From Bacteroidia bacterium (lineage in GTDB: Bacteria > Bacteroidota > Bacteroidia > Cytophagales > Cyclobacteriaceae), in the NCBI GenBank assembly GCA_030432655.1, contig JAUILA010000017.1, positions 62,001 to 126,000 of the forward strand: 64,000 bases of DNA, read 5' to 3'. The translations under genes were made by a program, and so were the position numbers. Of the stretch, positions 8,332 through 16,649 are shown one piece after another (positions within the stretch are counted from its first letter, which is position 1; each line of letters starts with the position of its first letter). Under the pieces are notes generated by a model, which was not told the DNA's origin, searched no databases, and saw nothing but the letters and a program-made list of their open reading frames with translations.

Positions 8332-9423
8332 TTAATTCTCCTGGAACACCCGCACATAATCCACCAGCATTTCCTGCGGGAAAACGGTGGTACCATCAGG
8401 ATTACCCGGCCAGTTCCCGCCAACAGCCACGTTGAAAATGAGGAAATGCGGCAAATGGAATTCACTCAGTCCCGACGGGGTGATATCGATTACATGGAAT
8501 TGCTGATTATCCACCAGCCAGATGATTTCCTCGCTGTCCCAGATGATCGAGAATACATGCCAGGAATCGCCAAAGGTTCCTTCATTCTTTGTCACATCAC
8601 CTCCATAGGATGCATAGGATCCACCATTGTCCCAATGGGTGGTGCCATGCACGGTATTCTCGCGGTTATTTCCCCCGACCATTTCCATAATGTCGATCTC
8701 GCCGCATTTGGGCCAGCCGACTTCATCTATATTTTCTCCGAGCATCCAAAGGGCAGGCCACAAACCTTGTCCCTCCGGAAGAATGGCCCGGATGTCAATA
8801 CGTCCGTAAACAAAGGATTGCTTGCCTTTGGTGATCATGCGGGATGAAGTATATCCTCTTCCGCCGAAACTCTCGCTTTTTGCCGTTATCTTCAGCCATC
8901 CATTCTCCACGCTTGCATTCTCCTCCCTGTAATACTCCAGCTCGTTATTTCCCCAGCCGCAAAGGTCAGGACAGCCGTCACCGATCTCAAATGTCCAGTC
9001 ATCCGAGATGCCGTCTTCAAATTCATCCTGCCAGACCAGCTCATACCCGTCATAGGTAAGGGGGGACTCGTAGCCTGCCTGGGTGGGATCAAGGATTTCA
9101 ATAACCACCGGTTCGCTGTCTGAAATAAATGCTGATTCAGAAGCATGGGCCTGCACGGTAATCGTGTAGGTGCCGGATGCCTCATAAAAATGGGAGAAGT
9201 TTCCACTGTTGGAGTCCACGGTTGGCGCGCCATCTCCAAAGTCAATCCTGTAAAAAGAGGCGTTATCGGCTGTGGCCGAAACGCGAACCATATCATTAAG
9301 TGTGCCTTCGATAGTGACATCGAAACTCAGGTTAGCCGGCAAATCTGCTCCGCCGTCATCACTTCCGCAATTGACAAGCCCTGTCATAAGGAGAAGCAGC
9401 AATAAGTTTATCATAATCTTCAT
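8332..9423 (-). CDS. Glycoside hydrolase family 16 lipoprotein (laminarinase-like) with PKD domain
   Basis: 363 residues. A lipoprotein signal ends in LVNC (Cys19). Residues about 35-110 form a PKD/Ig-like domain (FYRIDFGDG, ASGTYTITV). The catalytic GH16 domain runs from about 127 to the end and has the active-site motif EIDIME (242-247; nucleophile Glu242 and acid/base Glu247), WPALWML before it, and NVAVGGNWPG near the end. The form of the motif and flanks fits endo-beta-1,3-glucanases (laminarinases). It would sit in the outer membrane and cut beta-glucan. It opposes the 3-keto-glycoside operon, and the two probably belong to one glucan-use region. Confidence 0.92.
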   Translation of the reverse strand: MKIMINLLLLLLMTGLVNCGSDDGGADLPANLSFDVTIEGTLNDMVRVSATADNASFYRIDFGDGAPTVDSNSGNFSHFYEASGTYTITVQAHASESAFISDSEPVVIEILDPTQAGYESPLTYDGYELVWQDEFEDGISDDWTFEIGDGCPDLCGWGNNELEYYREENASVENGWLKITAKSESFGGRGYTSSRMITKGKQSFVYGRIDIRAILPEGQGLWPALWMLGENIDEVGWPKCGEIDIMEMVGGNNRENTVHGTTHWDNGGSYASYGGDVTKNEGTFGDSWHVFSIIWDSEEIIWLVDNQQFHVIDITPSGLSEFHLPHFLIFNVAVGGNWPGNPDGTTVFPQEMLVDYVRVFQEN

Positions 9424-9463
9424 CTTGTAAGCTTATTATTGAAATATTCTTAATGGTAAGGTT

Positions 9464-9494
9464 CTAAGATACACACCTTTGTCATTTTTTCAAG
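9464..9494 (-). promoter_or_regulatory. Bacteroidota-type promoter of the GH16 gene
   Basis: On the minus strand, CTTG, then 19 bp, then TATCTTAG (consensus TAnnTTTG with one mismatch), about 40 bp before the GH16 start codon. Confidence 0.5.
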
Positions 9495-9589
9495 TTTGTT
9501 CCGGAGCGGTAATTTGCTCATTAGTTTATGTATCCGGACTGGCAGACGTCGCAAGGAAATGATATATTAGGAGAAAAGTGATAATAAAC

Positions 9590-10972
9590 ATGATGACCCG
9601 CATTACACTACGCCTGACCGGTGTATTCTTTCTGTTAACAATTACCGCAGCTTCAGCCCAATGGAAAAACCTGTCTGCAGGATCCATGGATGACTGGGAG
9701 CAGCGCGGAGGGTCGGCCGATTACTCGCTGGAGAATGGTGTGATTACCGGAACGGCAGTTCCTGATTCTCCGAATTCCTTTCTGTGTACCAAAGAATCAT
9801 ATGGCGATTTCATACTGGAGCTTGACTTCTTTACGGGCACCATGATGAATTCCGGGGTGCAGATCCGGTCTAACACCGATCCGGCCTACCGGGACGGGGC
9901 TGTTCATGGCTACCAGATTGAAATTGATCCGACTTCGCGGGGTTTCACCGGCGGCGTCTATGATGAGCAGCGTCGCGGTTGGCTGTACCCTTTGAGCCGC
10001 AATACCGCTGCCAGTACTGCCCTGAAAATGGGGGACTGGAACCATCTCCGTATTGAAGCAATCGGTAATACAATTAATACCTGGGTAAATGGCGTTCATT
10101 GCGCACGGCTTGTAGACGATCTCACTGCTTCCGGATTCATCGGACTGCAGGTGCACAGCATTGGCAGTGAATCAGGGCTGAATGGTGCGCAGGTACAATG
10201 GAAGAATATCCGGATCATGGAGAATAACCTGGAGGAGCATACCTGGAATAAGAATCCTGCTACTCCCGAACTGAGCTACCTGGTGAATGAGCTGACGGAA
10301 TGGGAGAAAAGAAACGGATTCCGTTTGCTGTGGGATGGCAGCAGCTCTGAAGGATGGCGCGGAGCCAAGCGGGATGATTTTCCGCCGCAGGGGTGGGCGA
10401 TGGAGAACGGTGAATTGACCGTGCAGGCGACGGACGGTGGAGAATCTACCGGGCCTGGAGATATTGTCACGGAGATGAATTTTTCCGACTTTGAACTGGA
10501 GCTGGAATTCAGGATCACGGAAGGCGCAAACAGTGGTATTAAATATTTCGTGGATCCCGCGCTGAATAAAGGGGAGGGGTCTGCCATCGGATGTGAATTC
10601 CAGATCCTGGATGACCAGCGGCATCCGGATGCCAATATGGGGGTTGGGGGCAACCGGAAGGTAGGCTCGTTGTACGACCTCATTACCGCAGAAAATATAT
10701 CTGTTCCAGGCCGGGCCAAACAATTTAAGGGTGTCGGTGCCTGGAACAAGGCGCGAATCGTTTCAAAGAACGGGCACGTGGAGCACTGGTTAAATAATGA
10801 GAAAGTGGTGGAATATGACCGTTTTTCTCAAATGTTCCGCAGCCTGGTGGCGTACAGTAAATACGCTCAGTGGGAGAATTTCGGGCAGTGGCCGGAAGGA
10901 AGTATTCTCCTGCAGGATCATGGAAACACGGTAAGTTTCCGAAGTATAAAAATCAGGGAGCTGAACGAATGA
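9590..10972 (+). CDS. Secreted protein with two DUF1080 (3-keto-disaccharide hydrolase) domains
   Basis: About 460 residues: a signal peptide (ending SAQW) followed by two DUF1080 (PF06439) concanavalin-like domains, about 20-215 and 235-458. Domain 1 shows YGDFILELDFFTG and SGVQIRSN; domain 2 shows WDGSSSEGWRG, FSDFELELEFRI, NSGIKYFV and YSKYAQWENFG. DUF1080 proteins cleave 3-keto-glycosides made by Gfo/Idh-type oxidoreductases. The stop overlaps the ATG of the next gene (ATGA), so it is coupled to an oxidoreductase, which supports that role. An in-frame GTG at 9578 with a nearby AGGAG is an alternative start. The tandem domain arrangement may allow two linked active sites. Confidence 0.85.
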   Translation: MMTRITLRLTGVFFLLTITAASAQWKNLSAGSMDDWEQRGGSADYSLENGVITGTAVPDSPNSFLCTKESYGDFILELDFFTGTMMNSGVQIRSNTDPAYRDGAVHGYQIEIDPTSRGFTGGVYDEQRRGWLYPLSRNTAASTALKMGDWNHLRIEAIGNTINTWVNGVHCARLVDDLTASGFIGLQVHSIGSESGLNGAQVQWKNIRIMENNLEEHTWNKNPATPELSYLVNELTEWEKRNGFRLLWDGSSSEGWRGAKRDDFPPQGWAMENGELTVQATDGGESTGPGDIVTEMNFSDFELELEFRITEGANSGIKYFVDPALNKGEGSAIGCEFQILDDQRHPDANMGVGGNRKVGSLYDLITAENISVPGRAKQFKGVGAWNKARIVSKNGHVEHWLNNEKVVEYDRFSQMFRSLVAYSKYAQWENFGQWPEGSILLQDHGNTVSFRSIKIRELNE

Positions 10973-12168
10973 AAAACCGCTTTACCCGCCGGGATTTTAT
11001 CAAATCATCCGCCGTTCTGGGCGGTGGGGTCCTGCTGAGCCCGGTTTCAGGAGTCATGACACGGCCTGTTGAAAATCTTCGCCTGGGTGTTATCGGGACC
11101 GGAAGCAGAGGCACCGGCTTGATGCGCCTGATGAAGCAGCTGGGTTCCATAGAAGTAGTTGCCTGTGCAGATATTATTCCGTTCCGCCTCCAGGAAGGGC
11201 TTGCGGTTGCCCCCGGCGCAAAAGGATATGCTTCGTTTGAATCGTTGCTCGAAGACCGGCGGGTGGAAGCGGTCGTGATCGCCACTCCCTTCATTACCCA
11301 TGACGAAATTGCCATTGCGGCCCTGGATGCCGGCAAACACATCTATTGTGAGAAAACAATGGCGAAAGGTATTCCGGAAATCCAGTCCGTAGCGGATAAA
11401 GCAAAATCGTCGAATCTGATTTTCCAGACAGGACACCAGTATCACAGCAGTCCGCTTTACAATCGGGTACGGGAAATTATCAGGAGCGGCTACCTGGGGG
11501 AAGTTACTGCCTTTGAGTGTCAATGGAACCGGAACGGTGACTGGAGACGCCCGGTGCCTGATCCGAAATGGGAACGGTTAATTAACTGGAGAATGTACAG
11601 GGAGTATTCTGGCGGACTTGTCGCGGAATTATGTTCTCACCAGATTGATTTCATTAACTGGGTCACAGACAGCCATCCTGAACAGATTACCGGGTTCGGA
11701 GGCATAGATCACTGGAAAGATGGAAGGGAGACCTATGACAATGTGCATATGCTGTTCAGGTACCCGTCCGGACTGGACGCTTCATTTACCTGCACCACTA
11801 CCAATGGATTTGAAGATTACCAGATTAAAATACTTGGAGAGAAGGGGACTATCATTCTAGATTACTCTACGGCAATACTCTATTCAGAAGATCGGGAAGC
11901 GGCTGAGAAGGGACTGGTTGACGGCGTTTCCGGTGCCACCCTGAAAGCCTGGGCAAGGGGAGAAGGGGCCCCTATTGAAGCCCCTTCCAATGATCCAACC
12001 CTGAACGCGCTGCAGCAATTCCATGCCTCAGTGACTGAAGGAGCGCCTGTGATTTCCGATATCCGTACAGGTGCCACTACCGCGAAATGTGTGCAAATGT
12101 CACTGGACGCCATGTATGAAAACAGGATTGTGCATTGGAAAGACTATCCTGAATTAACATTTACCTGA
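10969..12168 (+). CDS. Gfo/Idh/MocA family oxidoreductase, Tat-exported
   Basis: 399 residues from the ATG at 10969, which overlaps the previous stop; this start yields a Tat signal (FTRRDFIKSSAVLGGG, twin Arg at 7-8). A Rossmann fold follows (LGVIGTGSRGTG), then the strand leading to the usual EKP motif, here CEKTMAKG with Thr in place of Pro, and AELCSHQIDF carrying the catalytic-region His and Asp. The family uses NAD(P) to oxidise or reduce sugars; exported members keep the cofactor bound. With the DUF1080 gene it would make or reset 3-keto sugars in the periplasm. The EKT variation may mark a distinct substrate group. Confidence 0.88.
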   Translation: MKNRFTRRDFIKSSAVLGGGVLLSPVSGVMTRPVENLRLGVIGTGSRGTGLMRLMKQLGSIEVVACADIIPFRLQEGLAVAPGAKGYASFESLLEDRRVEAVVIATPFITHDEIAIAALDAGKHIYCEKTMAKGIPEIQSVADKAKSSNLIFQTGHQYHSSPLYNRVREIIRSGYLGEVTAFECQWNRNGDWRRPVPDPKWERLINWRMYREYSGGLVAELCSHQIDFINWVTDSHPEQITGFGGIDHWKDGRETYDNVHMLFRYPSGLDASFTCTTTNGFEDYQIKILGEKGTIILDYSTAILYSEDREAAEKGLVDGVSGATLKAWARGEGAPIEAPSNDPTLNALQQFHASVTEGAPVISDIRTGATTAKCVQMSLDAMYENRIVHWKDYPELTFT

Positions 12169-12179
12169 ACCAAATCATT

Positions 12180-13508
12180 ATGATCAAGCAAAACAGACGT
12201 TCATTTATAAAGCAATCGGCCCTGGCTGGAACAGGAGCGGTCATGTATCTCTCCTCCGGAAGGGTAATGGCATTGCCTCAAACCGAAAACGTAAACATTG
12301 CCATTCTGGGCACCGGAGGAAGGTCTTATGCCCTGGCTCAGGCTATCAATGACTGCAATAACATCAACCTGAGTCATGTGTGTGATGTGGACAGTCTGCG
12401 ACTGGATGCATTTCTTAAAAGTGCCGGGGAGAAATTCGGGAAGGTGCCTGCACGCGAAACGGATTTCCGGCGGATACTGGATAACAAGGATGTTGATGCC
12501 ATTGCCATCGCCACTCCGGAACACTGGCATGCCCCGATGGCGATAATGGGTATGGAATCCGGGAAACATGTATACGTGGAAAAACCGTGCAGTCATAATC
12601 TGAATGAAAATGAATTGCTGGTAGCCGCCTACCGGAGATACGGTAAAGTATGTCAGATGGGTAATCAGCAACGTTCCTCGAATACTTCACAACAGGCAAT
12701 AAGTGATATTCGGGAAGGAATTATCGGGGATGTGTATTACGCCAAAGCATGGTATTCCAATTCCCGGGGCTCGATTGGGAATGGAAAAGAAGTCGCGGTG
12801 CCGGATACCCTGGACTGGGAACTCTGGCAGGGACCTGCCCCGCGTGAGGCTTACCGGGACAACGTGCATCCGTATAACTGGCACTGGTTCCGCAACTGGG
12901 GCACAGGAGAAATTCATAACAACGGTACCCATGAGATTGATATTTGCCGGTGGGCACTGGATGTAGGCCTTCCAACCCGGGTTGTTTCAACGGGTGGACG
13001 GTACCATTTCTCCGACGACTGGGAATTCTATGATACGCAGAATGCGGATTTTGAATTTGATGGTGACAAAATGATCACCTGGGAAGGCAGAAGCTGTAAC
13101 AGTATGAAGCAATACGGCCGGGGCCGGGGTGCCATCATTCACGGGACGAATGGCAGTATTCTGCTGGACAGGGACGGGTATACCCGGTATGACCTGGATG
13201 GTAATGAACTGGAATACTTATCGGAAAAAAATTCAGGCACCAGCTCTTCCACGACAGACACTTCGGGATTTGATTCACTCACAGTGAATCATATGCAGAA
13301 CTTTGTCAATGCGATCCGGAACGGCGAGAAGCTCCAGGCCCCGATCGATGATGCAAGTATAAGCACTCATTTATGTCACTTAGGAAACATTGCACAGGAG
13401 CTACAGCAGAGTTTGTCCGTTGATAAGCAAACCGGTAAAATAATGAACAACCAGAAAGCCATGGATAAGTGGAGCCGGGATTATGCGCCGGGATGGGAGC
13501 TGAGCTGA
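12180..13508 (+). CDS. Gfo/Idh/MocA family oxidoreductase, Tat-exported
   Basis: 442 residues. Tat signal NRRSFIKQSALAGTG (twin Arg 6-7), Rossmann strand VNIAILGTGGRSYA, canonical VEKPCSHN, and the C-terminal-domain motif HNNGTHEIDICRWAL. It is longer than its neighbour and has the insertions common in exported Bacteroidota members. It starts 11 bp after the previous oxidoreductase, so DUF1080 and two oxidoreductases form one operon. Oxidation of the 3-OH of a glycoside, cleavage by DUF1080, and re-reduction of the 3-keto sugar is the expected sequence. Which of the two enzymes acts first cannot be read from sequence. Confidence 0.9.
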   Translation: MIKQNRRSFIKQSALAGTGAVMYLSSGRVMALPQTENVNIAILGTGGRSYALAQAINDCNNINLSHVCDVDSLRLDAFLKSAGEKFGKVPARETDFRRILDNKDVDAIAIATPEHWHAPMAIMGMESGKHVYVEKPCSHNLNENELLVAAYRRYGKVCQMGNQQRSSNTSQQAISDIREGIIGDVYYAKAWYSNSRGSIGNGKEVAVPDTLDWELWQGPAPREAYRDNVHPYNWHWFRNWGTGEIHNNGTHEIDICRWALDVGLPTRVVSTGGRYHFSDDWEFYDTQNADFEFDGDKMITWEGRSCNSMKQYGRGRGAIIHGTNGSILLDRDGYTRYDLDGNELEYLSEKNSGTSSSTTDTSGFDSLTVNHMQNFVNAIRNGEKLQAPIDDASISTHLCHLGNIAQELQQSLSVDKQTGKIMNNQKAMDKWSRDYAPGWELS

Positions 13509-13538
13509 AAGTAAGGCTGTCCGGGGACAACCTTACTT
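13509..13538. terminator. Hairpin terminator between convergent genes
   Basis: AAGTAAGG / CCTTACTT with an inner TGTCC / GGACA stem; it fills the 31-bp space between the oxidoreductase and the TPR gene. Confidence 0.6.
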
Positions 13539-13539
13539 A

Positions 13540-14079
13540 TTACTGTTCATCAGATGCCCAGCGATATGTCAGTGTAGTAGTCGCTATTTTATGCTCCAGC
13601 CTTTCTGATGCATTCTCCAGCGACTCCCACAAGTGCTGGCTGGTACAGGAATTCCGCACTTCTTCAATCATTTGCATGGCCTGGGCATAATTTCCGAGTT
13701 TTTCATACGCGTCAGCTGCCTGCAGCCTGATACTTACGCCAAATGAAGAAGGTTGAATTGGTTCGTTCTCGTAAATGCGAACCACTTTTTCACTTTGACC
13801 ACACCAGTTCAGCATGCGAAGCATCGCACATTTGGCTTCCTGAAAAGAATTATTGATCCTGCAGGCAGTTATGTAATTCTCCAGGGCTTTCTCATACTGC
13901 TCATAGCGAATTTCATACAGCAATCCCTTCAGGAAGTATGCCTCTTCGCACAACGGCTCATCGGCAAGGATTTCCTCCAGTAAGCGCAGGGCCCGGATGT
14001 TCTCCCACTCATCGATAAGGTCCCGTACTTTAAGAAGACGTTCCTCATTGTTTAATAATATGTCAGTATCCATGTACAT
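13540..14079 (-). CDS. TPR-like helical repeat protein
   Basis: About 179 residues from the ATG at 14079 (another ATG lies at 14073; a TTG at 14097 is less likely). The sequence is all helical with TPR spacing: LLEEILADEPLCEEAYFLKGLLYEI..YEKALENYITACRINNSFQEAKCAML, then AADAYEKLGNYAQAMQMIEEV. There is no signal peptide, so it is cytoplasmic and presumably a scaffold for protein contacts. The gene is alone and convergent with the glycan operon; nothing shows its partner. Confidence 0.7.
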   Translation of the reverse strand: MYMDTDILLNNEERLLKVRDLIDEWENIRALRLLEEILADEPLCEEAYFLKGLLYEIRYEQYEKALENYITACRINNSFQEAKCAMLRMLNWCGQSEKVVRIYENEPIQPSSFGVSIRLQAADAYEKLGNYAQAMQMIEEVRNSCTSQHLWESLENASERLEHKIATTTLTYRWASDEQ

Positions 14080-14297
14080 AATGGGTATGGTAATCAAGCC
14101 ATCCGGCTTGAAGTGTTATTACTAATTTTATACAGGTAAATGACCTGGCTGAATGTACCAGGCCGCATGAATACTACGAAGGCATGGTACAGTGCAGACT
14201 TATGACATACGTGTAAAATCGTTTGCTCATAGCTTATCTGTAATGTGGAGGCGAATTAAACAGGTTCAAGGCATATTTCCAAATTCTAAGTCGAAAA

Positions 14298-14317
14298 AAC
14301 CTAACAGTCATTAGGTT
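14298..14317. repeat. Perfect inverted repeat AACCTAA-6-TTAGGTT
   Basis: Seven-base arms with a six-base spacer. The CTAAC/GTTAG core recurs at 14403-14413, 14423-14428 and 14472-14476, so it may be a regulator site. Confidence 0.5.
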
Positions 14318-14469
14318 AAATAATCATAAAGATTTTGTAAAAAAATTGAACTTACTTGATATTGTAAAAATATTATTAATATATTCAGGGGAATTTTAAC
14401 CTCTAACTAACATGCTTGTTTCTGTTAGAATGATTCAAAACAGGGCGCCTTTGCATATTTGAAATATTC

Positions 14470-14553
14470 CTGTTAGCGTATCAGAAGTTACTCGACAAGA
14501 GTAATTTTTGCTAGCTTGCGTTTAAGCCACGGTACGTAGCCGTGGCTTTTTTT
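14470..14553 (+). ncRNA. Candidate small RNA with nested stem and terminator
   Basis: No open frame, but folded structure is clear: outer stem GTTAGC (14472-14477) with GCTAGC (14510-14515), inner hairpin TTACTC (14488-14493) with GAGTAA (14499-14504), then a Rho-independent terminator AGCCACGG / CCGTGGCT with T7 (14525-14553). A terminator here has no gene before it on the plus strand, since the previous gene is on the minus strand. CATATTTG at 14454-14461 resembles a -7 box, but the -33 box is weak. Alternatively it is the leader attenuator of the AraC-type gene that starts at 14617. No known RNA family recognised. Confidence 0.45.
14525..14553 (+). terminator. Rho-independent terminator without an upstream gene
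   Basis: AGCCACGG / CCGTGGCT stem with a seven-base loop followed by seven T. It lies 64 bp before the AraC-type reading frame. Confidence 0.8.
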
Positions 14554-14616
14554 GTTTTAGCTGGTAATGTCAAAAATTTGGAATAAATTACATAACTCAT
14601 TGATTAGTAGTTTTAT

Positions 14617-15480
14617 ATGAGAATAAAACCAGTTGAAGACAAAATTCCATATCAGTTTTTCTGGGATCTGGGCCCGGACAAACGAGTACATGTGGCGCGG
14701 CTAAAAACTACCAATCAGCAGGAACTGGCTATGTCCAATCCGCATCATCTGGGTTATTACGCCCTGCGTTTCATTCACCACGGGAAGGGGGTCATTTACA
14801 TTGACCATGTTCGTGAAGAGATTGAAGAAAACTTTGTCATGCTGGCTACTCCGGACCAGGTTAGCTGGATTGATGTACCGGCGGATGGACACATAGAAGT
14901 AAGCGTGATCGCCTTCAATGAGTTCTTTATTGATGATATGGGGCTTCCCCCGGATATTCAATCCCTGGTGATGGGAGAATTATCCCATGTACACCGTAAG
15001 CTTGACGAAAGCGAACTTGAGCTCTTTCATAAATACATGACCATCATATTCCATGAATTTTATGAACCTTCCTAGCACATGGAGATGATTATTGCCGGAT
15101 TGACCCGCGCATTGTTGTTGCATTTTGTCCGCATCAAAACACAGGCAAAGGGGAAAAGGATGTACTGGAATATTTACCGGCAGTTTCTTGATCTTCTTAA
15201 GAATAATTACCAGACTCATCATTATGTAGCAGATTACTGTGAGATGCTGGGAATTCCGGAAAAGCGTCTTACCCGTGCCTGCAAAGCTGTTACAGATATG
15301 TCAGCCTCAGTGATAATCCAGCGTCACATTGGATTTGAGGCCAAACGGCTGTTGTACTATTCCACCAATACCATCAAAGAGATAAGTTTTCACCTTGGGT
15401 TTAATGACCCGGCCCATTTCAACAAATTCTTTAAGAACATCTACAATCTCACCCCCGGCGAGTACCGAAAAGTACTATAA
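14617..15480 (+). pseudogene. AraC family regulator interrupted by an in-frame TAG
   Basis: Two open frames, 14617-15075 (152 aa) and 15079-15480 (133 aa), are in the same frame and are separated only by TAG at 15073-15075. Read together they form one AraC-type regulator of normal length (about 287 residues): N-terminal cupin-like sensor (FIHHGKGVIYIDHV, ATPDQVSWIDVPADG), helical linker across the stop, and a C-terminal double HTH (ADYCEMLGIPEKRLTRACKAV, then IKEISFHLGFNDPAHFNKFFK and LTPGEYRK). The second part has its own ATG at 15079 and could be made alone as a DNA-binding fragment. Nonsense mutation, sequencing error or real two-part protein are all possible. Confidence 0.75.
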
Positions 15481-15616
15481 AATTGAGGTGAAAGCATGCG
15501 GAAATTCATTAAATGGCGCCTTTAAGCGCATAACTGTCTGAATATCACAAGTTTTGACCGGAATTTTACCGCAAAGCCTTCCTGATTGCTCCGTTAAACA
15601 ATACAGACACTAAGAA

Positions 15617-15827
15617 ATAAGGTTGACACCTTATAGCCGGGAAAAGTTGAGGATTTGTGATGAAGTCCCGGCGCAGGTGCCTCCGGGGCGACTATTGGTT
15701 GAGTTGGGCAAGATGGGTTGTCGTTTAAAGTTCCGGGGCACCTTTTTTCAAAGAATTAAACGTTTCATAGTTGATGTTTGGGGTTTGTTTATAACCGTCC
15801 TCCTGACCAGAGGACGGTTTTTTTATT
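15617..15827 (+). ncRNA. Candidate structured RNA, about 210 nt
   Basis: Four helices can be drawn in order: ATAAGG/CCTTAT (15617-15634); GCCGGGA/TCCCGGC (15636-15642 with 15666-15672); a long imperfect hairpin AGGTGCC..CCGG..CGAC pairing with GTCG..CCGG..GGCACCT (15675-15743); and the terminator AACCGTCCTC/GAGGACGGTT with T7 (15793-15826). That much nested pairing plus a terminator in a region without a gene suggests a transcribed non-coding RNA. It does not look like tmRNA, SRP RNA or RNase P RNA; a 6S-like RNA cannot be excluded. A shorter related segment occurs at 17009-17106. Confidence 0.4.
15793..15826 (+). terminator. Rho-independent terminator
   Basis: Ten-base stem AACCGTCCTC / GAGGACGGTT, seven-base loop, T7 tail. 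The A/T tracts on both sides may also let it end the minus-strand PAP2 transcript. Confidence 0.8.
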
Positions 15828-16630
15828 TAATGGAATACGTCAGCCTCATCCCGCCCGGAAACGGATGGAAAGACAGTTGGCGGCCAGGTTTTCTGAGCCA
15901 TCCCTACTGCCAGGTCGGTGGGAAAATGTTTACCGGCATCCCAGCGGAAGTAGGCATTGGCCAGCGTCAGGGCGGCAGCCGAAGAGAACAACGTTATTTT
16001 AAGTCCCTTCCGGTTCGGATAATAATCACTGAAAACCTTGGCGACAAAGAAGGTAGCGGTTGCGGTGAGAGAGGGATGTCCGCCCGGAAACGAATTTTTG
16101 GACCCGTCCTCACGCCGCACGTCCATTGGTGCGTCGTCTGAGTAGGCAAGTGGACGGTATTTGTCTACATGTCCGGCCGTCATGGAATAAATGCTTCCGG
16201 TGATGGCGATTGCCTCAAAATACATAAGGAAAATGCGCATATAATCCTTGTTTATATTCTTGTCAAAGGCGGGGATTAATCCGAGAGCAAATGACCCGTA
16301 AAAGATGAAATCACTTCGTTTTGCGGCGGCAGTGCTGTACCTGGGCTCCGGGGTCCAACGGTTGATGGCCGCCACATCTCTGGTATAATCAAGGGCAAGT
16401 ATTTCTTCTTCCGTGCTCCCGTTTTTTCTGTAAAGTTGCTTGAAGCCATATCCGGACAGCGCGGATAATCCTACCGCCAGTGGTATTTCCAGTGCTGGCA
16501 TTACCTGGTAAATAGGTTCCTTATCGTTATTTTGATTTGGATACCATTCTTCATTTGAATTCTCATTGCTTACCTGTCCATAGCCGGTGGCAGTCAGAAA
16601 CAACAGAATGGATAACAATATATATTTCAT
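15827..16630 (-). CDS. PAP2 family phosphatase, exported, C-terminus possibly frameshifted
   Basis: 267 residues with a signal peptide (ending GYGQ). PAP2 motifs: GHVDKYRP (motif 1), SFPGGHPS (motif 2, with Gly for the usual Ser) and RWDAGKHFPTD (motif 3). The family removes phosphate from lipid phosphates such as undecaprenyl pyrophosphate or phosphatidic acid at the periplasmic face. After TDLAVGMA the frame gives an odd tail rich in Pro and charged residues, whereas the next frame reads LSFHPFPGGMRLTYSIK and ends at a nearby stop, which looks like the true end of such proteins. A small indel near 15885-15905 is therefore suspected. A possible small gene lies upstream. Confidence 0.85.
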   Translation of the reverse strand: MKYILLSILLFLTATGYGQVSNENSNEEWYPNQNNDKEPIYQVMPALEIPLAVGLSALSGYGFKQLYRKNGSTEEEILALDYTRDVAAINRWTPEPRYSTAAAKRSDFIFYGSFALGLIPAFDKNINKDYMRIFLMYFEAIAITGSIYSMTAGHVDKYRPLAYSDDAPMDVRREDGSKNSFPGGHPSLTATATFFVAKVFSDYYPNRKGLKITLFSSAAALTLANAYFRWDAGKHFPTDLAVGMAQKTWPPTVFPSVSGRDEADVFH

Positions 16631-16649
16631 GATTGATTGTCTGGTTTGG

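Larger units (their letters stand above)
14080..14616. other. Long intergenic region with repeats and a candidate small RNA
   Basis: 537 bp, AT-rich, without a credible gene. It holds a perfect inverted repeat at 14298-14317, several further CTAAC/GTTAG words, and a compact structured segment ending in a strong terminator (14470-14553), each listed separately. It also must hold the promoters of the TPR gene and of the AraC-type gene. Confidence 0.6.
15481..15827. other. Intergenic region holding a candidate structured RNA
   Basis: 347 bp without a credible gene. An open plus-strand frame from 15623 runs into the antisense of the PAP2 gene and has no protein-like content. The second half is highly folded (see the ncRNA entry) and ends in a strong terminator. 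Confidence 0.6.

Noticed and set aside
15623-16141. Plus-strand open frame of 172 codons
   Set aside because: It runs through the structured RNA and terminator and then antisense to PAP2; the protein has no sensible content.
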